This document shows positions 31,688-43,900 of a stretch of 64,000 bases of DNA, piece after piece; position 1 is the stretch's first letter; every line of letters begins with the position of its first letter. This DNA is from Branchiostoma belcheri (Eukaryota > Chordata > Leptocardii > Amphioxiformes > Branchiostomatidae). Location: assembly GCF_001625305.1 (NCBI RefSeq), contig NW_017802902.1, positions 206,578-270,577 on the forward strand, in the 5' to 3' direction. The position numbers were made by a program, and so were the translations under genes. The notes below the pieces were generated by a model. The model ran no database searches, was not told the DNA's origin, and was given only the letters and a program-made list of their open reading frames with translations.

Positions 31688-34040
31688 ACAGGTCAGGGTC
31701 AGACCATCACTGAATCTAAACACAAAACACAACAGATACAGCAATGACCAGTGGTCATGATCAGACAGGCCAGGGTCAGTCCCAGACCATTATGTAATCA
31801 AACACAAACACCACAGCTACTGTAATGACCAGTGGTTATAATCAGACAGGACAGGGCTAGTTTCGGTCAGTTGATGAATATAACACAAGCACCACAGCTA
31901 CTGTAATCGCCAGTGGTTATACAAACCAAGGTCAGTTTCAGACCATCACTGAATCCAACACAAACACAACAGATACAGCAATGACCAGTGGTCATGATCA
32001 GACAGGCCGGGGTCAGTCCTAGACCATTACCGAATCTAACACAAACACCACAGCTACTGTAATGACCAGTTGTTATAATCAGACAGGACAAGGCTACATG
32101 TAGTCTCGGTCAGTTGTTGAATATAACACAAACACCACAGCTACTGTAATCGCCAGTGGTTATACAAACCAAGGTCAGTTTCAGACCATTACTGAAACCA
32201 ACACGTGCACAAACACCACAGCTACTGTAATAGCCAGTGGTCATGATTAGACAGGTCAGGGTCAGTCTCAGACCATCACTGAATCCAACAAAAAAGCAAC
32301 AGATACAGCAATGACCAGTAGTCATGATCAGACAGGCCAGGGTCAGTCCCAGACCATTACTGAATCAAACACAAACACTACAGCTACTGTAATGACCAGT
32401 TGTTATAATCAGACAGGACAAGGCTACATGTAGTCTCGGTCAGTTGTTGAATATAACACAAGCACCACAGCTACTGTAATCGCCAGTGGTTATACAAACC
32501 AAGGTCAGTCTCAGACCATCACTGAATCCAACACAAACACAACAGATACAGCAATGACCAGTGGTCATGATCAGATAGGCCAGGGTCAATCCTAGACCAT
32601 TACCGAATCTAACACAAACACCACAGCTACTGTAATCGCCAGTGGTTATACAAACCAAGGTCATTTTTAGACCATTACTGAAACCAACACGTGCACAAAC
32701 ACCACAGCTACTGTAATGGCCAGTGGATATGATCAAACAGGTCAGGGTCAGTCTCAGACCATCCCTGAATCCAACACAAAGACAACAGATACAGCAATGA
32801 CCAGTGGTCATGATCAGACAGGCCAGGGTCAGTCCTAGACCATTACCGAATCTAACACAAACACCACAGCTACTGTAATCGCCAGTGGTTATACAAACCA
32901 AGGTCAATGTCAGACCATCACTGAATCCTACGGTGGCCCGTAAGTACAGCCCTGCGTGCCTGCGCGAATACCTTCCTCGTCTGCGCGAATACCTTCCTCG
33001 TCTGCGCGAATACCTTCCTCGTCTGCGCGAATACCTTCCACGTCTGCACAGAAAAAACTTTCTCGTCTGCGCTGACAGAAAGCTACCTTGTCTGCACGGA
33101 AGAATATGTGTCACACCCTGCCTTGTTGAAGAATGGACGGTCCCCTATTATAGGTCAAGGTTCACACCACCTAAAAACAATTTGATTCCCGTCTTTTTTG
33201 AGGGGTTTTGTTATGTCTGTCCCGTAATAAAATCACATTTATTTATTTATGAAAAAAACGTGTTTAAAATCGTTTATTGCAATATTGGACAAATTGTGTT
33301 CCTGTTCGATGACACGTTTTACTTTAATTTCAAATTTGTTTTTGGACAGTTTTTAGTATTTGAACATTCTGAATAGTGCATGTGGAATATAAATTATTTT
33401 TTGTATTCAGAAAGCCCGTAATCTAAAGTTGGGGAAAAACTTGCATTGCCGGGTTTGCTGCCCTCCTGCCAACGGAAATTACGTCAAATCTAACTTCTAG
33501 TAGATCTACGGTTCCAGTGAACCAACTTGGGTGGACAACAAGGACGTTGCACTACATGTACGTCCAACAGCGTGCTTTTTTAAAGTTAAGTAAACAAATA
33601 CGTTACTATTGCAATAACTGATTTTAAACACGTTGATAGGGTCTTTTTCATGAATGAATAAAATTGATTTTATTACGGAACAGACACAACAAAACCCCTG
33701 AAAAAGACGGGAATCAAATTGTTTTTAGGCGGTGTGGCCCTTGACCTATAATAGGGGACCGTCCATTCTTCAACAAGGCAGGGTGTGACACATATTCTTC
33801 CGTGCAGACGAGGTAGCTTTCTTTCCGCGCAGACGAGGAAGTTTTTTTTCTGTGCAGACGTGGAAGGTACTCGCGCAGACAAGGAAGGTATTCGCGCAGA
33901 CGTGGAAGGTATTCGCGCAGACGTAGAAGGTATTCGCGCAGACACGCAGGGCCGTACTTACGGGCCACTGCAGAATCCAACACAAACACCACAGCTACTA
34001 TAATTGCCAGTGGTTATGATCAGACAGAGCAGGGCAGGGA
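31290..34040 (+). repeat. 81-bp VNTR, coding in its first part
   Basis: Unit of 81 bp encoding MTSGYDQTGQGQSQTITESN followed by TNTTATV. Five near-identical units are in frame (31330-31687). After a TAG (31685) the array continues with decayed and variant units (TATACAAACCAAGGTCAG type) to 32928 and, past the foldback element, 33973-34040. Long-range similarity within the array (for example 31860-32100 versus 32100-32340) suggests higher-order duplication. Confidence 0.9.
32929..33972. mobile_element. Foldback-type DNA transposon inside the VNTR
   Basis: Ends TACGGTGGCCCGTAAGTACA and (reverse complement of the right) TGCAGTGGCCCGTAAGTACG start inverted arms of ~360 bp (32929-33290 and 33605-33972). 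Each arm carries a short tandem array of ~20-bp units (GCGCGAATACCTTCCTCGTC). The 6-bp GAATCC precedes (32923-32928) and follows (33973-33978); deleting the element and one GAATCC exactly restores the VNTR unit. The ~315-bp centre has no transposase frame. Confidence 0.85.
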
Positions 34041-34913
34041 ACATGTCATAATTGAATCGTTTTATGCATCATTCAAATCTGGCTTATAGCACAGGGTCGA
34101 CTGCATTTGAGGTAAATTTGAAACAGGGCAGAGTTTAAAACACCATGATTTGGGCATGTACATTTGCATATTTTTTTAGAATGCAGATGCAAAGAATTTG
34201 CAAGTTAGATCATTACTTTTATAATTGTCATCTAATTATGTCAAGCATAATTTGATCTTCTTACGTACCAAACCGCGATCCGTCAACCTGTTGTCCAGGT
34301 TCTTGACCATAGCATGACCTGATTACAGGATATCGAGTTCCGCTGAAGTGTCAAGTTCTAATCATTTTGAGGTCTCAGCTTTAAAGCTACTTATCCCATG
34401 ATTATATGGATTATATCCTCTGGGAAGCCCAAAATTGTTTGGCAAAAAAGGGTTACTTTCAACATGAAATTTACGTGATCATGAGGCTAAACAATTGACA
34501 CAGAGTATGGTATGACGAAAAGTCTATTCTTCAAATTCATTTATGTACATTTTCGTCTTGTTTTGTTTTCTTTTGGCATTCTACGCCGTTGGTATTGTTT
34601 TCTGATATTTTCTTTTTCAACGGTATAATTTTCTTAATTTGCAGCTATTTTGTACGATTTACATTATGGTTGAAAACTTTTTTTTTGAAACGGCCGAAAT
34701 ATCATCCGTATAAACAAATGGCCTTAAGTAAAGATAATGATTCTAACCATATAGTAGTGGATCTGATTTTCTTTTCAAATCTCTAAAAATCATTTTTTTT
34801 AATTCAAAGGTTGCTTGTCTATCCGCCACATTTGTTGTTTGGGGCCTTACTATTTAGGAAAAGATACCCTAACCGGTTTGCATATGAGCATCTCATTACT
34901 TATTTTGTAATAG
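34041..34913. other. No gene; repeat fragments
   Basis: Contains a fragment of the CCGTCAACC family (34258-34400) and a block (34644-34745, TTTTGTACGATTTACATTAT) repeated at 60582-60710. Nothing coding was recognised. Confidence 0.5.
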
Positions 34914-35797
34914 TCAAGGCGGTCTGTCATTACGACATTCTTTCCCATTGCTAGGCTTGTTCGAAAAGGTATCGGGTTACGAGACGCAATTTTGGCCTGT
35001 TTTGGATTACCCGTAAAACAAATAGTATTTAGTGGTAAATTTCGTCAAATGAAAATGAAATTATCGTCTTAGTGTCCTTGTAATGTTAGCTTTCAATATT
35101 AAATCACTGATTTTGTTTTAAATTTCGCTCAGAAAAACGATTATTTTCGGCTTTTTAAGTACAAATCATGTCCTGCTTTCAGGCAAACATCGTCACACCT
35201 GGCTACGTGTATTACCCCAGATCCCCGATTTTTATATTTTTCGATAACTAGGAATAAGATTAAAAAATCGTGTTTTAGGAATTTTTTTTTTATTTCTGAT
35301 TTTAAGTTTTTGTCGACAAATTGGTGAAAAAGTTGCATTTTTCTCCCTAAATTACCAATAATTAAAAACTGAGGCCATTTTCAAAAATCTCTCAAACGCA
35401 ATTTTCGGGACAACCGTGGCAGTCATTTTGAGCCGTAAATGGGGTATGTTTGACTCTCCATGCTTCCAGTTTTAAACGAGTTTTGCAGACATGTCATGTC
35501 GCCCGAAAGTGTGCATTACAGTATTCAAGGTCACCCAAGGATAGGACAGTAGCTTCGCTACATGTTACATGTCCACAAAAAAATGATAGCGGACATGTAC
35601 TGTCCTGAAAACTGTTTATATCCATAGAAAAGTGTTGTTTTTTAATCTGTTGCGAGTCACTCAGGCATAAGGGCTTGTTTTGCCGTTTTATGTTAAATGA
35701 CCGCAGGTGATCCTGAAATGAAACGCGGGTTCGATTCGAACACAGTTCGGATTCTATGAAATGTGAAAACTTTGCAGCCCAGATTTTACCACCGTGA
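34914..35797 (+). mobile_element. ~0.9-kb interspersed repeat, copy 2
   Basis: It starts TCAAGGCGGTCTGTCA and ends ATTTTACCACCGTGAA. The ends form a short imperfect inverted repeat (TTCACGGYGGT). Internal blocks are shared with the copies at 23483 and 38392. No ORF. Confidence 0.75.
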
Positions 35798-37560
35798 ATA
35801 CCAATTGTACAAAGGTTAATATGTTAGATGGAACAAACAATCCACCACAGTGAATCCACACTGTGTAGTAAGAGTTACTGATTTTTCGTACTAATAATTT
35901 CCCTACCAAAACAGGGAAAGCATTTTCTGACACTTGCTGTGTTACTTATATAACGACCATCTAAGTTAAAACTAGTAGCAGAGCGATGCACTGTAAAAGG
36001 CTAATAATGTTTTACAAAGGCACCAGGCTGAATGCGTTTTCAAAATGAATGTAAATTTTACTTAATTCTAGTGTCGTAATAGCTGTTACAACTATTTCTG
36101 TAATTCATCCTTAGTGATGATGTTAAAGTTGCATTTTGTAATTTTCTTTCAGTATTCATTTCATTTTATTGTATTGAGGAATCCGAGTAGTGTGTTATTA
36201 TCTGTATACGCATCATCTTCTATACAAATCGAATGGAAGTTGGGTAAAGTTGGCCAGTGTTTTTGAGGACATATTCGGCTAGGTGTGACATGGAGAAATG
36301 TTTTGTAAGCGTTTAAAGAATAGTTTTAAAACTTTTTGTACAACGTTAATCTCCACTTGTCGACGCTAAGATAATTTGCTCTGCTAAGTTTGGTTTTGTC
36401 GCTAGGCGTCGCTTTTGCGTAGCGCTACATGTATACATTTTATATTTACCAATGCTGAATGTTGGAAAGTTGACTTAGGCCAGATAAATTTAATTTGTTG
36501 GATATCGGATTCGCCCTTTTCATTTTTTCTGATTAGCAAAAAATTATTCTGGTTCGGAGTTAACTAAAAAATGCCAATATTTTGCCCCCAACAGTTGAGG
36601 AAAGGCCTATTCTTGGAAGTTGTTACAGTTTTTGCCATAATGATTAATGCAGTAGTGTGATTAAAAGTTCAAAATTCATAGTTTAAATATTGACCCAGCC
36701 TTTTGTGTTGACTTCATGGCTCCTATCGTAGCATTTGAGGCTATAATAAGGTGTCTGGATCGTGTCTGGATTATTTTTTAGCCCTGTCGCCTCATATTTT
36801 TTCTGAAGAAAATCCGAGAACCAACTAATTAAATTAGTGTGGCCTTATCTTGTATTTTCAAGTATGCAAAGACGTTATTATTTGTGCAACAGATATATCT
36901 TAAATCTTTATCTGCACTACGGTCATTTGGTCAATAGACGATTGAAAATGAGTAAATGCATTTTAACTTTTTGACAATCTTAAATAATTGGCTGCGTTCT
37001 AAGGTAAACGGCTAAAAGAAAAAAAGGTACTGCGCCTGCCTGAAACCCGTTAAGTATTGTGCATAGCAAGCAAAAACGTCTCATTACAGGTCGTGTTTTT
37101 CAATTTTAAGAATGACACACCGTCTATTTTTTACACACAAGTGTTGTCTGCAACAGACAAAATTCAACGATGACCTAACATCCAACGAAAAACGTAAAAA
37201 AAAACTGGGTTTCACGCAGTTTTTTTCTATCTACTTCAATTTCCATCTCAAAACAAGGCTTATACCTACCAACAAAGCTGTACCTATTTGGGATGAACTC
37301 AAAAGGAATCTCGTTTCATAGTAACGTAGTTCTAGGAAAGATGCTTTTAGTGTGCAACATTCTTCTGAGAGATGTAGCATGGACGAAGAAAGAGTAATTT
37401 GCTTCTGTTGTAGTAGCAAAAAGTGTTCTGGCCGAGAAAGTTGGAAGTGGAGGCAGTACGTTCTGCCGACGTGCTTGTTTGTGGTGACAAAGGGTGGAGT
37501 GATTTATAATTAATAAATCTGGAACACTAATACGTACCGTCATCAGTGGTGTTCATTCCA
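35798..37560. other. No gene seen
   Basis: AT-rich intergenic DNA with no recognised domains, exons or clear repeats. Confidence 0.5.
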
Positions 37561-37800
37561 CGTCCCTCTACATACATATACCTACCTTCGATATGCGGTA
37601 TTTCAGTGTGAATTTAACGAACCGAAAAAGAGAGAGAAGAAGAAAAAGGGAGAAAGAGGGGGAGGAACATAGAAGTATAGATTCATATAGATAGACACAG
37701 ACACGCAGAGACACACGCACGCACAAACACACACACACACACATGCACAAACACACACACATACGCACATGCACACACAAAAACACACACACATATACGA
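37561..37800. repeat. Purine tract and (CA)n microsatellite
   Basis: A GA-rich tract (37624-37665) is followed by CACA-rich sequence (37690-37796). The Cys/Val-rich minus-strand frames here are a by-product of the CA repeat. Confidence 0.85.
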
Positions 37801-38391
37801 AATTAGTACAGATGCGCTAAAAACAACAAGGATTCAAATAAATGCATTTGAGTTTATGTAAATGTTAATTATGTAGATGAGGTTGTAATTAACATAATCT
37901 AGTAAATTGCAATATTTACGTGTGAAGTTCATATCCATTGGCGATATTTCATTTTAACATGCCCTTACAAATTATGCAAATGGCCTTTATTTCATTTCTA
38001 TTTTGTTATGTGTGACATGGGGAAACGTTTTGAAAGAGTTTAAACAATAGTTTCAAAGCTGTCTATACAACGTAATCGGATGAATATTTGAAGTGTACAC
38101 GGTGACAACATCTTTAATGTCAAGGTGAAAGTGCTTGAGTCATCTGAGGAACAGGATTTGGCACAGATGTAGTCCACGTGGGAGTACTTACTTACTTTAT
38201 CCATCCACTTCTACCATCTGGGGTGTCGTGGGGAAGGGCATTTGGCGGCTGACGGCGAATCTGGAGGCTGTTGTTAACGTAAGGCCATGCCTGTTCAGGG
38301 TGCTAGTTCTCGTGGAAGTTCCAACACAAATTAGCCCAAGCAAATACACCAAAAATATTCAGTCCCTTTTACTTGCTGTAGTTTGATACCG
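37801..38391. other. No gene recognised
   Basis: AT-rich DNA, then a GC-richer stretch (38130-38330) with an 83-codon plus-strand frame that I cannot place in any family. Confidence 0.4.
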
Positions 38392-39354
38392 TTCACGGCG
38401 GTCTGTCACTACGGCATTCTTTCCCATTGCTATGCACGTTCGAAAAGGTATCGGGTTACAAGACGCTATTTTGGCCTGTTTTGGACTACCCGTAAAATAT
38501 TTGAAAATAAACAAATAATATTTAGGGGTAAATTTCGTCAAATTAAAATAAAATTATCGTCTTAATATCCTTTAAATGTTAGCTTTTTATGTTTAATCAT
38601 TGATTTTTTTGAAATTTCGCTCAGAAAGACGATTATTTTCGGGTTTCTCGGCACAAGTCATGTCACGTTTTTAGGCATACCTCGTTCAAACCTGGCTACG
38701 TATATTACCCCAGATCCCCGATATTTATATTTTTCGCAGACTAGGAATATGATTAAAAATCGTGTTTTAGGGATTTTTTAATTTCTGATTTTAAGTCTAG
38801 TTTTTGTCGACATATTGGTGAAAAAATGACATTTTTTGACATTTTTCTCACTAAATTACCCATAATTCAAAATTGAGGCCATTTTTCAAAAATCCCTAAA
38901 ACACGATTTTCGGGACAACCGTGACAGTCATTTTGAGCCGTAAATGGGGTATGTTTGACTCTCCATGTTTCCAGGTTTGAACGAGTTTTGGAGACATGTC
39001 ATATCGCCAGAAAGTGTGTATTGTGTTATTCATACTGGCGTAAAGAATCATTACAGTATTCAAGGTCACCCAAGGATACGACAGTAGCTTCGCTACATGT
39101 TACATATCCACCAAAAATTATAGCGGACATGTACTGTCCAGGAAACTGTTTGTATCTATAGAAAAGTGTTGTTTTTTATGTGTTGCAATGCACGAAGGGC
39201 AGAAAGGCTTGTTTTGCCGCTTTATAGTAAATGACCGCAGGTGACCCCAAAATAGAACGCGGGTTCGATTCGAATTGCCCAGATCGAACACCATCGAACA
39301 CAGTTCGGATTCTATGACATGTGGGAACTTTGCAGCCCAGATTTTACTACCGTG
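38392..39354 (+). mobile_element. ~0.9-kb interspersed repeat, copy 3
   Basis: It starts TTCACGGCGGTCTGTCACTA and ends ATTTTACTACCGTG. The internal inverted repeat TGTTTTAGGG / CCCTAAAACA (about 38763 and 38890) has different but paired sequence in the 23483 copy. No ORF. Confidence 0.8.
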
Positions 39355-40395
39355 GTTTATTGAGAGGGAAGGTGTGTTACACCGAAGGGCAGTTATACCG
39401 GCTATACATAGATACAGACACAGACAGATACATACGGTACCTTGCTTAAGAGGATTTATAAGTTATAGAATGACGCTTATTCAGTTTATTCATCGAGGCA
39501 CATACGTACATGTAGTACCAGCCTAAACCATGTGTTGCACTCAATAACAACGACAATCCTAATATCCTAATGTGAGTTTGTTTCTATGTAGAGAGATACA
39601 ATATACACCCTTATACATCACTAACACCTGGATATTTTTGCAATGTTTAAGCTACGGTACACAGTTAAAGTGCCAAATATGAAAACGACATGGAGATCCT
39701 GATAGATGATTACTTAATTGCTCACTGGTGTAATACAGTTATACTGCAACTACGCATAGCTACACACGTAGCAAATACACATAGCTATTAGCAAAACAAA
39801 CAAAAACATGATTAAACTCAAGAAAACACATAGTTATTAGTAAACCAAAAAAAAATTATTGATTTATGGAATTTCACCATACATTATGCAAATTAGATCC
39901 ATATTTGCATAATTTTCATATAATTATATCAAGCATCACGTAAGCTACCTACATACCAAACATCACGACGATCCGTCAACCGGTTCTTGAGTTTACCTCT
40001 TTTGACTATTTTTAAACAGATAGCCCTACGGTTCCAGAGCAAGCCGCTAGGGGGCCCAAACTCACACACGCATACACGAACGCCCCGTATACTTTCCATA
40101 ATTATATACACCGTTCATTACCATACAATTCGCCGAAAGTGGTACAACTAACATATACCCCATCTTTAGATTCTAACACAATTCAAAATATATAAATGTA
40201 TAGAATACGCTAAATGATCTTAAATGTTTGGAGCATTGAAGGCACGTGCGCACACAAGGTAAAAGGCAATGGGTTATCGGAAACCATACAGTTAGAGTCT
40301 CTTATCGTAACGGCAAGGTTTTAAAGATTTTTTTTTTTCAAATCTGAAGTTCAGTTTAAGTGGTCTTGTTGTTGTATCCCGAACCGTGCTTTAGC
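39355..40395. other. No gene; interspersed repeat copy at 39880-40075
   Basis: The repeat carries AATTTTCATATAATTATATC, CCGTCAACCGGTTCTTGAG and GCCGCTAGGGGGCCCAAACT. The rest shows no gene and lies downstream of the monooxygenase 3' end. Confidence 0.6.
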
Positions 40396-40401
40396 TTTAT
40401 T
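40396..40401 (-). terminator. Poly(A) signal of the monooxygenase gene
   Basis: Reads AATAAA on the minus strand, about 390 nt after the stop codon at 40790. No closer perfect hexamer was noticed. Confidence 0.4.
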
Positions 40402-40552
40402 TAGAACCATGTTTCCTCTGGATATTCCACACGTATCTAGAACCACATCCCGGAGAACATCAACGTTCTTGGACACGCGGAGACTATCACGCCTTACTAC
40501 CAGGGGCAGGCAGCCCTGTATGAATATGACGGGAAAACCATAACCTATTTAG

Positions 40553-40775
40553 GCATAAAAATAGATATACTCACGGTTATTGATACAATAGAGACTATCC
40601 AGAACCCATTCAGTCATAGAACTAGATATACTCACGGTTCTGCATACGAAAGAGACTATCCAGAACCCATTCAGGTATAGAACTAGATAGGCACGGTTGT
40701 GGATACAATAGAGACTATCCAGAAACCAATTAGGCATAGAACTAGATAGGCACGGTTCTGGACACAATGATCGTT
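40553..40775 (-). repeat. ~62-bp minisatellite in the 3' UTR
   Basis: Four units containing ATAGAACTAGATA..CACGGTT, then AATAGAGACTATCCAGAACC (plus strand). It lies 15-240 nt downstream of the monooxygenase stop, so it is transcribed into its 3' UTR if the poly(A) site is as called. Confidence 0.8.
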
Positions 40776-40789
40776 CCAAATCACGGTTT

Positions 40790-40948
40790 CTAGATGGCGA
40801 GGACTAGCGCCACCATGCAGACGAGCGTCGCTGGAGCCAGACCGGGCACGCGGGTGGTCGCTTGGCCAGACGTGGTCCTCCTACTGCAGACGTTCTCAGG
40901 GACCGGCTTGGTCCCACGTGGGAAGGGCACGTCGGTTTCCAATGCGCT
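40790..40948 (-). CDS. MOXD1/DBH-like monooxygenase, exon 12 (C-terminus)
   Basis: The exon starts after TTGCTCACAG (phase 0) and reads SALETDVPFPRGTKPVPENV then C, aligning with the Cys-containing tail of MOXD1. It ends LAPATLVCMVALVLAI and TAG at 40790. The terminal hydrophobic stretch with no cytoplasmic residues suggests a GPI-anchor signal or membrane tail, rather than the soluble form of dopamine beta-hydroxylase. Confidence 0.85.
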   Translation of the reverse strand, partial: SALETDVPFPRGTKPVPENVCSRRTTSGQATTRVPGLAPATLVCMVALVLAI

Positions 40949-43900
40949 CTGTGAGCAATGGAAAAATCGGAGTGAGTTATCGGTGTGAAACATTTTGTTG
41001 CACAACCGTCAATAGTTTCATCATGTTGGTATTCACAGCAGACGTTTCGGTCACCGTCTGTCACCTTCCTCAGGGCAATTCCGACTGGTTTACGTTGCAC
41101 TGCAGCACAGGTGTCGCTGGTATAGATGTAATCCTACAGATGATATTTTCCGCATGGGAATGCTATAGCAGCGGCACGTGCATCTTTGCTGCAATGCAAT
41201 GTGAACCAGTCAGAATTGCACTGAAGATGGAAGGTGACAGACCGTTACCGAAATGGCTGCCGCGAATAAAACATTTGCGAATAAAACACTTATGGACTCT
41301 ATAGGGCTTATTCACCACAGATGGTCACGTGACTCTTCCCCCGGCAACGAGCATTGTCCGCCATTAGGGGTGCAGCATGGTGCCTATCGCTATGGTACGC
41401 TATGCAAACTCTTGGCGATAGTTGCGTATTTTGGGCCACAATCTACGTTTTGAACACTCTTCTTGTTCGTAACATTGTCCTTGGGGTTGTTCTGGCTCCA
41501 TGACCACGTCTCATGTTCTCAAGATCGGCTTTTATCGGCTTTTTTTTGCTGATCAGAAATCGGTGTGTTTTACCCTGGCGTAAGGGCCTGTAGATGGTAG
41601 ATGTCAACGTGGGTAGCCATGGACACGTTAAATCTGTTGAAGCTACCTGTCCCTTTACTCTGTGGTAAATGTCCATGTAGAACAGGGCCCTGGCAACTTG
41701 TAACACTCACCTTGTCCAGCCACAGTCGCGGCAGTGCGGACTGAGGATGGCGGCCGGCGGCCGATGGCCCCGCATTTGTTTGTTATAATAATTTATCCAG
41801 ACACAGTCCGGGGATGTTCGAAAATAGCGACCCTTTGCGTATCCCGACTACAACGTACTTGTCACCACGAAACTGCATGTCCCACAACACTCTCTACACA
41901 TCCTGATACAACGCTTCCAGACTCTTAAAGGGTTTGAACCGATCCTGTGTGTAAAAACTTCTGCCCCGTGAGTACCAAATACGAAGCTTAGTCGCGTCAA
42001 TGGACTCCGCTGGCGGGAGACGCCGTCTCGATCAGACTGATCAAAACTCAACAAAAACGGGTCAATCCCAACAGATTTTATTTTGTTTCAGTAACGAGAG
42101 GTATGAGTGGTGGTAAACTCTTCGTGTAATCGGACAAAGGACAGTTTATCTAACGTTTGTCGGCCATTTCAACGCCTGGAAACTCGCTGCACAGATGGAC
42201 CCCAAAATGGCGTCGCACGGGACATGAGGAATAGTAACGTCATGATGACGTGTGGTGAATAAGCTCTATAATGTACAGTTTCTCCCATTGACTCTAGGGA
42301 GTTGAACCCGGGACACCAGCCCACTGGGACAACCACACTCGCCGCAAGCCCAAAGGGCCCGGACCTGCAGTTGTACAGCTCAGGGCTTACTATGACAGGT
42401 TCACAGTGCACTGGAGTACCGGTAACTGTGCATGCAACACTATGTTGTAAAGACCGTTATTCATTTCAATGGTGTAGCAGCTATGTGTTAACAGGATTTT
42501 TTTTTTTGTATTTTATTTCAACCATATGTCCTTTTTTATATTCCAACATTTCATGACTAGACACGGTGATGGCACATTCAAGTTATTTATCAAACTTATT
42601 TTATGCCGATAACGAAGAGGACAGATACAGGACAGGACAATACTCATTTTCACTTGAGTTAATTGAGGAAATAAATAAAGTCGTGTCACAAGATCGGCGG
42701 CATGTAAGGACTCGAACACGGGACCTCTTGGTTCCAAGCACTCTGTCGTTACGCCACACGGCCCCACCATCTTCTTACCGTATCAACGGCAGTACGGAAG
42801 TTGGATACGCAGTGGGTGTGGTGGGGGAATGGACTGCCCAGAAGACGCTTTGAGAACTCCCGAGCCTTCTGGTCCGTCCACGGCACCGCCTCCATCACGG
42901 CCTCAAACGACATGTTGACCAGCCGCTCCGGGGCCGTGATTTTCATCTCGCCGCTACTGAAGTCACTGGAAGCAACAAGTTATTGCAACGTCGATAAAGG
43001 TTAGCCTGTACCAGGCTATTGGCCAAATGGAGAGATTTTGAAAATCAGGTGTTTAAATTAGCATCCTCTCTTTTCGTCAGAGAGAAAAGGAATCTGTAGG
43101 TATTTATAAAAAAGATAAGACAAATTTTAAACAGTCTGTCACTTAGGGTCTCCTTTTGGAAAAAGGAATGGTGGTATCAAGACGGTTAATACCTTAAACG
43201 TCAGTATGTACGTAGTATATGAAATCAAAATAAGGACCACGTACTTATCATGTTAGTTTCATGGTTGATATTTCCAAAGTCTCAAGGAGTAGGGTATTGT
43301 ACAAGCATTGCAAGCCTCTTTCCTCCTCCTTCACATTGACTTTTTTAAAGCTCTACTTCCTTTCATTAGTGACTAAGTGTCACTGACGGAAGGTAGTGGA
43401 TGCTACCTGAAACGTCTGACCGTTTCTAAAATCATATACAGTTGATCGAGTAACTGCATTTTGGCGTATTTTATTACCTAGATGTCTAACCTTCGATGTG
43501 TTTGTTGATTAATGTTTGCTGTTTTATTGATGCAATTAGGTAAACGAAATGAAATAACCACGTACTATTCGAACCTCTGGACTCCAGCGAAATGCGTGGT
43601 GTCGAACAAGTTCGGCAGACTTTCGCAAAACGTCAGGTTGAACTGTGGGTAGTAGATGATGTAGGATTGGCACATTTCGTTCGGGGTTCCAGGGCCGCCC
43701 TGTGGGACCAGGCAATGGGTTAACACAACAAAAAAAGGGTCCAAAGGTGACACAATCACAGTCACAAACAAGTCACAATCCAAACAGATACTCGAAAACG
43801 ATTATACACAACAACCTAATATCTGCTTTCAAAACCGAGCCTACAACACAGCTACATAATCTACGGCCTATTCCCAATATAAAAACAGCTAAGGTGTAAA

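Noticed and set aside
31070-31744. 224-codon minus-strand frame full of SSCGVCVGFSDGL repeats
   Set aside because: It is the antisense reading of the 81-bp VNTR of the LRR gene; the sense strand has the receptor context.
32440-33114. Minus-strand repetitive frame and the SRRRGRY repeats
   Set aside because: Antisense of the VNTR continuing into the foldback element's tandem array; not a gene.
31290-34040. CRISPR-like array
   Set aside because: Units are tandem without unique spacers and encode a receptor tail; the genome is eukaryotic.
37568-37794. Cys/Val-rich minus-strand frames (MCVCVC...)
   Set aside because: Translation of a CA/TG microsatellite.
42690-42776. tRNA gene
   Set aside because: A- and B-box-like sequences are present but the cloverleaf does not close, and the downstream body matches the SINE at 560-960.
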